A stretch of 64,000 nt of DNA from Pseudomonas sp. Au-Pse12 (GTDB lineage Bacteria; Pseudomonadota; Gammaproteobacteria; Pseudomonadales; Pseudomonadaceae): the NCBI RefSeq assembly GCF_021341665.1, contig NZ_JAJTTH010000004.1, positions 434,001-498,000 on the forward strand, given 5' to 3'. The position numbers and the translations under genes are program-made. Positions 60,932 through 64,000 of this stretch are shown here, in pieces. The stretch's first letter is position 1, and each line of letters starts with the position of its first letter. The notes beneath the pieces are model-generated. The model was not told the DNA's origin, searched no databases, and was given only the letters and a program-made list of their open reading frames with translations.

Positions 60932-61249
60932 TTATTCCTGAGCGACGGCGTTCTTCGCCAGGATGGCGTTGGCCAGTTCCATGTCGGTGGCCTTGAGGCC
61001 GGGGTTGTCGGCGCGGACTTTCTGCATGGCGGCTTCCAGGTACGGGCCGCGAATGCTGCCTTCGCTGGCAACGAAGCTGCCAGCGTCGTCCTGGGCGGCG
61101 ACGATCAGCTTGTGGTCCTTGAAGGTCAGGTAAGTGGAACCGGTGGTGGCACCGGAGGAAATGACGTTACGCCAGAAGGTGTCGGCCATTGCCGAACCAA
61201 CGGGAAGGGACAGCAGGGCAAGGGTGGCGACAGCAATTTTCAGACGCAT
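60932..61249 (-). CDS. DUF2388 family secreted protein
   Basis: The 105-residue product has a signal peptide (LKIAVATLALLSLPVGSAMA) and the DUF2388 core TFWRNVISSGATTGSTYLTF and DDAGSFVASEGSIRGPYLEAA. It is a small periplasmic protein of unknown function, common in Pseudomonas. The start giving MRLKIAV was chosen over an ATG five codons upstream. This gene marks the return to the ordinary chromosome after the phl cluster. Confidence 0.9.
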   Translation of the reverse strand: MRLKIAVATLALLSLPVGSAMADTFWRNVISSGATTGSTYLTFKDHKLIVAAQDDAGSFVASEGSIRGPYLEAAMQKVRADNPGLKATDMELANAILAKNAVAQE

Positions 61250-61320
61250 GATGGGTGACTCCAACTGGGGGTTATCTGCACAGTTTGATTCTAGATACCC
61301 CGGTGGAGTTCCGTGACCCG

Positions 61321-61770
61321 TCAGTCAAGGTTTTCGACCAGCAGAATGGCCCCTTCCTGCCCGGTTACCCGCACCTTGGCCCCGACCGGCGCGTCGGCGC
61401 CCTTGGCGATCCACACGCCGTCGGCCACCTTGATCCGCCCGCGACCGTTGACTATCGCCTGTTGCACCACGAAGGTCTTGCCGATCAATTCCTGGCCCCG
61501 CAGGTTGAGGTTCGGCTGGTCGCTGGGGCGTACCACGTTGCGCTGGCGGCGCCACCAATACAGCGCCGTCAGCACTGACAACAGGCCGAACAGGAGAAAT
61601 TGCATTTCCCATGACAGGCCGGGGATGAGGAACGTCAGGACCCCCACGGTGGCGGCCGCAAGGCCGATCCACAACAGGTAGCCGCCGGCGCCGAACACCT
61701 CGAAGATCAGCAGCAAGGTGCCCAGTGCCAGCCAGTCCCAGAACGATAGCGCTTGCAGGAATGCCAACAT
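61321..61770 (-). CDS. NfeD family membrane protein
   Basis: The 149-residue protein has an N-terminal hydrophobic part (about 1-70, with FEVFGAGGYLLWIGLAAATVG) and a C-terminal OB-like domain (LIGKTFVVQQAIVNGRGRIK; ADGVWIAKG). NfeD proteins pair with SPFH/stomatin proteins; that gene lies just upstream, ten bases away. Confidence 0.92.
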   Translation of the reverse strand: MLAFLQALSFWDWLALGTLLLIFEVFGAGGYLLWIGLAAATVGVLTFLIPGLSWEMQFLLFGLLSVLTALYWWRRQRNVVRPSDQPNLNLRGQELIGKTFVVQQAIVNGRGRIKVADGVWIAKGADAPVGAKVRVTGQEGAILLVENLD

Positions 61771-61780
61771 GGATCGCGCC

Positions 61781-62701
61781 TCAGACCTTCTTGCCGTCGA
61801 ACGTGGCCTTGACGATCTCGCCGATGCCGCCCACCGCGCCGATGACCTGGCTGGCCTCCAGCGGCATCAGGATCACCTTGCTGTTGTTGGCTGAAGCCAG
61901 CTTGCCCAGGGCATCGATGTATTTCTGCGCGACGAAGTAGTTGATCGCCTGGACGTTGCCGCTGGCGATCGCCTCGGACACCACCTGGGTTGCCCGGGCC
62001 TCGGCTTCGGCCTGGCGTTCCCGGGCTTCGGACTCAAGGAATGCCGCCTGGCGTTCGCCCTCCGCCTCAAGGATCTGTGCCTGTTTCTTGCCTTCTGCGG
62101 TCAGGATGGCCGCGGCACGCAGGCCTTCAGCTTCGAGGATCTGCGCACGTTTGACCCGCTCGGCCTTCATCTGCCCGGACATGGCCGCCATCAGGTCGGC
62201 GGGCGGGCTGATGTCCTTGATTTCGATCCGGGTGATCTTGATTCCCCAGGGCGCGGTGGCTTCGTCGACGGTTCGCAGGAGTTTCTCGTTGATGCCGTCA
62301 CGTTGGCTGAGCATCGCGTCAAGTTCCATGGAACCCAGCACGGTACGGATATTGGTCTGCAACAGGTTGCGGATGGCGTGTTCGAGGTTGTTGACCTCGT
62401 AGGCGGCCTGGGCAGTGTTGACCACCTGGAAGAAACACACGGCGTCGATCTGCACCGTGGCGTTGTCGGCGGTGATGACTTCCTGGGGCGGGATATCCAG
62501 CACGCTTTCCATCACGTTGATCTTGCGCCCGATGCGGTCCATCACCGGAATGATGATGTTCAGTCCCGGCTTCAGGGTGTTGGTGTAGCGGCCGAAGCGT
62601 TCCACCGTCCACTGGTAGCCCTGGGGGACGACCTTGAACCCCATGAAGACCAGGGCCACGGCAAGGCCGACAAAAAGTAACAGTACGCTTCCAATCTGCA
62701 T
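61781..62701 (-). CDS. SPFH/stomatin-like membrane protein (QmcA-like)
   Basis: The 306-residue protein has an N-terminal membrane hairpin, the SPFH domain ([32 protein letters not shown]) and a long Ala/Glu-rich coiled coil (about 170-250). It forms large membrane rings that organise lipid domains or proteases. The ATG at 62701 follows AGGTGA; a GTG three codons upstream is less well placed. It leads nfeD. Confidence 0.92.
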   Translation of the reverse strand: MQIGSVLLLFVGLAVALVFMGFKVVPQGYQWTVERFGRYTNTLKPGLNIIIPVMDRIGRKINVMESVLDIPPQEVITADNATVQIDAVCFFQVVNTAQAAYEVNNLEHAIRNLLQTNIRTVLGSMELDAMLSQRDGINEKLLRTVDEATAPWGIKITRIEIKDISPPADLMAAMSGQMKAERVKRAQILEAEGLRAAAILTAEGKKQAQILEAEGERQAAFLESEARERQAEAEARATQVVSEAIASGNVQAINYFVAQKYIDALGKLASANNSKVILMPLEASQVIGAVGGIGEIVKATFDGKKV

Positions 62702-62735
62702 AACATTCACCTGTTCAGTCAGTGATCAAGGGGCT

Positions 62736-62763
62736 CGGGGAGCCGAGTGTACGGGGCTCCCCG
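62736..62763. terminator. Hairpin between the chemoreceptor and SPFH genes
   Basis: cggggagcc (62736-62744) and ggctccccg (62755-62763) form a nine-base stem. A strong T run is lacking. Confidence 0.6.
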
Positions 62764-62834
62764 ACTTGACGCTGAGATACCGCGGCTCCTGCATCATCAG
62801 GACACACATCACCGGCGTGATCCGTTTCCAGGCT

Positions 62835-64000
62835 TCAGAGCCGGAAGCGTGTGACGGAGGTCTGCAGCGTGGCCACGGAGTTTTCCATCTGCTCCACCGT
62901 GAGGGTCAGATCACGCATGGCCTGGCTGTTGCGCTGCGCCACCTGGCTGATCATTTCCACCCGGTGCGCCACTTCGCTGCTGGCCTTGGATTGCTCGCCG
63001 ATGGTGTGGGATATCTCTTCCACCATCAGCGCCGAGCGTTGCGCACCCTGGCGAATCTCATTGATCGAGGTGCCCGCCTGCTGGGCCATGTGCACCCCGT
63101 CGCTGACCCGGCTGACCCCGGTTTGCATGCTGCTCACCGCCTGTTCGGTGGTTTCCCGGATCCGCTCGATCATGCCGGTGATCTCCCGGGTGGATTGCGC
63201 GGTGCGTGCCGCCAGGTTGCGAACCTCGTCGGCGACCACGGCGAATCCGCGTCCGGCCTCACCGGCCCTGGCCGCTTCGATGGCGGCATTCAGGGCCAGC
63301 AGGTTGGTCTGCTCGGCGATGCCATTGATCACCTGGATGATCGAATGGATTTCCTCAGAGGACTGGCCCAAAGCGGTGATGCTCTGGGACGACTGATTCA
63401 CCGCCTCGGCGATGTGGCTCATGCCGTCTACCACCCCGAGTATCACCTGGCCGCCGCTGCCGGCCAGGGATTCGGAGTGGGCGGCAATGCCCTGGGCATT
63501 GCGGGCGTGCTCGGCGACCTGGGCGATGTTGCTGATCATCTGCTCCATGGCGGCGGCCATGTTGGTGGCGCCGTCGGCCTGCTCGGTGGCGCCTTCGGCG
63601 ATACCCAGCGAGGTGTCGCTGAGGCTGTGGGAGCGGCCCCGCAGCTCCTCGCTCTCATGGCGGATGGTGGTGATCATCTGCCGCAGGTTGTCCTGCATCT
63701 CGCCCAGGGCCTGTTGCAACTGGCCAGCTTCGTCCTGGCTGTCGATGCTGATGACCGTGGTCAGGTTCCCCAGGGCAATGGCCCGGGCCGTGGCGACAGA
63801 CTTTTCCAGTGGCTTGAGCACGCGAATGAGCAACTGGCGGGTCAGCAGGCACAAGGCCAGGGCGGCAATCAAGCTACCGCCGATCAGCCACCAGGCGGCC
63901 TGGCGCACGGCGCGCTCGCTGTCTTCGCGGGTCTGCGCGGTGCTGGCTTCGATCTTGCTGCTCAGGGCGGTATTGCGGGTTTCCACTTCACTGAAGCGTT
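62835..64000 (-). CDS. Methyl-accepting chemotaxis protein, C-terminal part (cut by window edge)
   Basis: About 388 residues are visible. They hold the end of a sensor region, a membrane segment ([20 protein letters not shown]), a HAMP domain ([18 protein letters not shown]) and the signalling domain with the conserved tip [20 protein letters not shown]. The N-terminal sensor domain lies outside the window, so the signal cannot be named. No C-terminal CheR-binding pentapeptide is seen (ends VTRFRL). Confidence 0.94.
   Translation of the reverse strand, partial: RFSEVETRNTALSSKIEASTAQTREDSERAVRQAAWWLIGGSLIAALALCLLTRQLLIRVLKPLEKSVATARAIALGNLTTVISIDSQDEAGQLQQALGEMQDNLRQMITTIRHESEELRGRSHSLSDTSLGIAEGATEQADGATNMAAAMEQMISNIAQVAEHARNAQGIAAHSESLAGSGGQVILGVVDGMSHIAEAVNQSSQSITALGQSSEEIHSIIQVINGIAEQTNLLALNAAIEAARAGEAGRGFAVVADEVRNLAARTAQSTREITGMIERIRETTEQAVSSMQTGVSRVSDGVHMAQQAGTSINEIRQGAQRSALMVEEISHTIGEQSKASSEVAHRVEMISQVAQRNSQAMRDLTLTVEQMENSVATLQTSVTRFRL

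Overview
The window reads as a stretch of chromosome from a plant-associated Pseudomonas of the fluorescens/protegens type. The base composition is GC-rich and the gene order algP, hemB-ppk | ppx, trxA, rho, ubiD, fau-ssrS-zapA, pepP-ubiH-ubiI, gcvT-gcvH-gcvP is the conserved Pseudomonas housekeeping order. The accessory part is a complete 2,4-diacetylphloroglucinol (DAPG) antibiotic cluster, phlACBDE with phlF, phlG and phlH. No tRNA, rRNA, CRISPR array, insertion sequence or prophage gene was seen; the only RNA gene is 6S RNA.

Layout. 1-5.5 kb: an FKBP-type isomerase (cut by the edge), histone-like AlgP, a TIGR02444 protein, an ABC-F ATPase, a small MscS-like channel and a LysE exporter. 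5.5-10.4 kb: a leftward run of envelope genes (a CsgG-like secreted protein, LpoB, YcfL and two related COG3014 lipoproteins). 10.6-19.5 kb: a cytochrome c-FTR1 iron permease fusion, YaiI, ElbB, a DedA protein, HemB, and the convergent polyphosphate pair ppk/ppx. 19.7-23.5 kb: a polar amino-acid ABC importer with a divergent GntR regulator, lying between ppx and trxA. 23.6-30.4 kb: thioredoxin, Rho, UbiD coupled to a ferredoxin-reductase, a ChaC-like cyclotransferase after an AT-rich gap, a quinone oxidoreductase and a FliL-like protein. 30.5-35.3 kb: a YhiI-RbbA-YhhJ-type export system. 35.5-42.8 kb: EVE protein, a small membrane protein, fau, 6S RNA, zapA and a ZapB-like gene, then divergently ygfB-pepP-ubiH-hotdog-ubiI. 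42.9-45.8 kb: an iron-binding protein and a two-domain permease without an ATPase gene, separated by a REPIN. 45.9-51.7 kb: gcvT-gcvH and gcvP, interrupted by an opposite-strand ArnB-like aminotransferase.

51.7-60.9 kb is the DAPG cluster. PhlD (type III polyketide synthase) makes phloroglucinol from malonyl-CoA, the PhlA-PhlC-PhlB complex acetylates it to MAPG and DAPG, PhlE exports, PhlG hydrolyses DAPG back to MAPG, and the TetR-type regulators PhlF and PhlH control phlA and phlG. Catalytic residues of PhlD, PhlC and PhlG fall at their published positions, which supports the starts chosen. An AraD1/FAH-fold gene with an apparently degenerate metal site sits 6 bases downstream of phlE. Two palindromes in the phlA-phlF gap look like PhlF operators, and strong hairpins lie between phlB and phlD and between phlD and phlE.

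60.9-64 kb returns to ordinary genes: a DUF2388 protein, an NfeD-SPFH membrane pair and a chemoreceptor cut by the window edge. Gaps between genes are short; only the phlA-phlF gap exceeds 300 bases.
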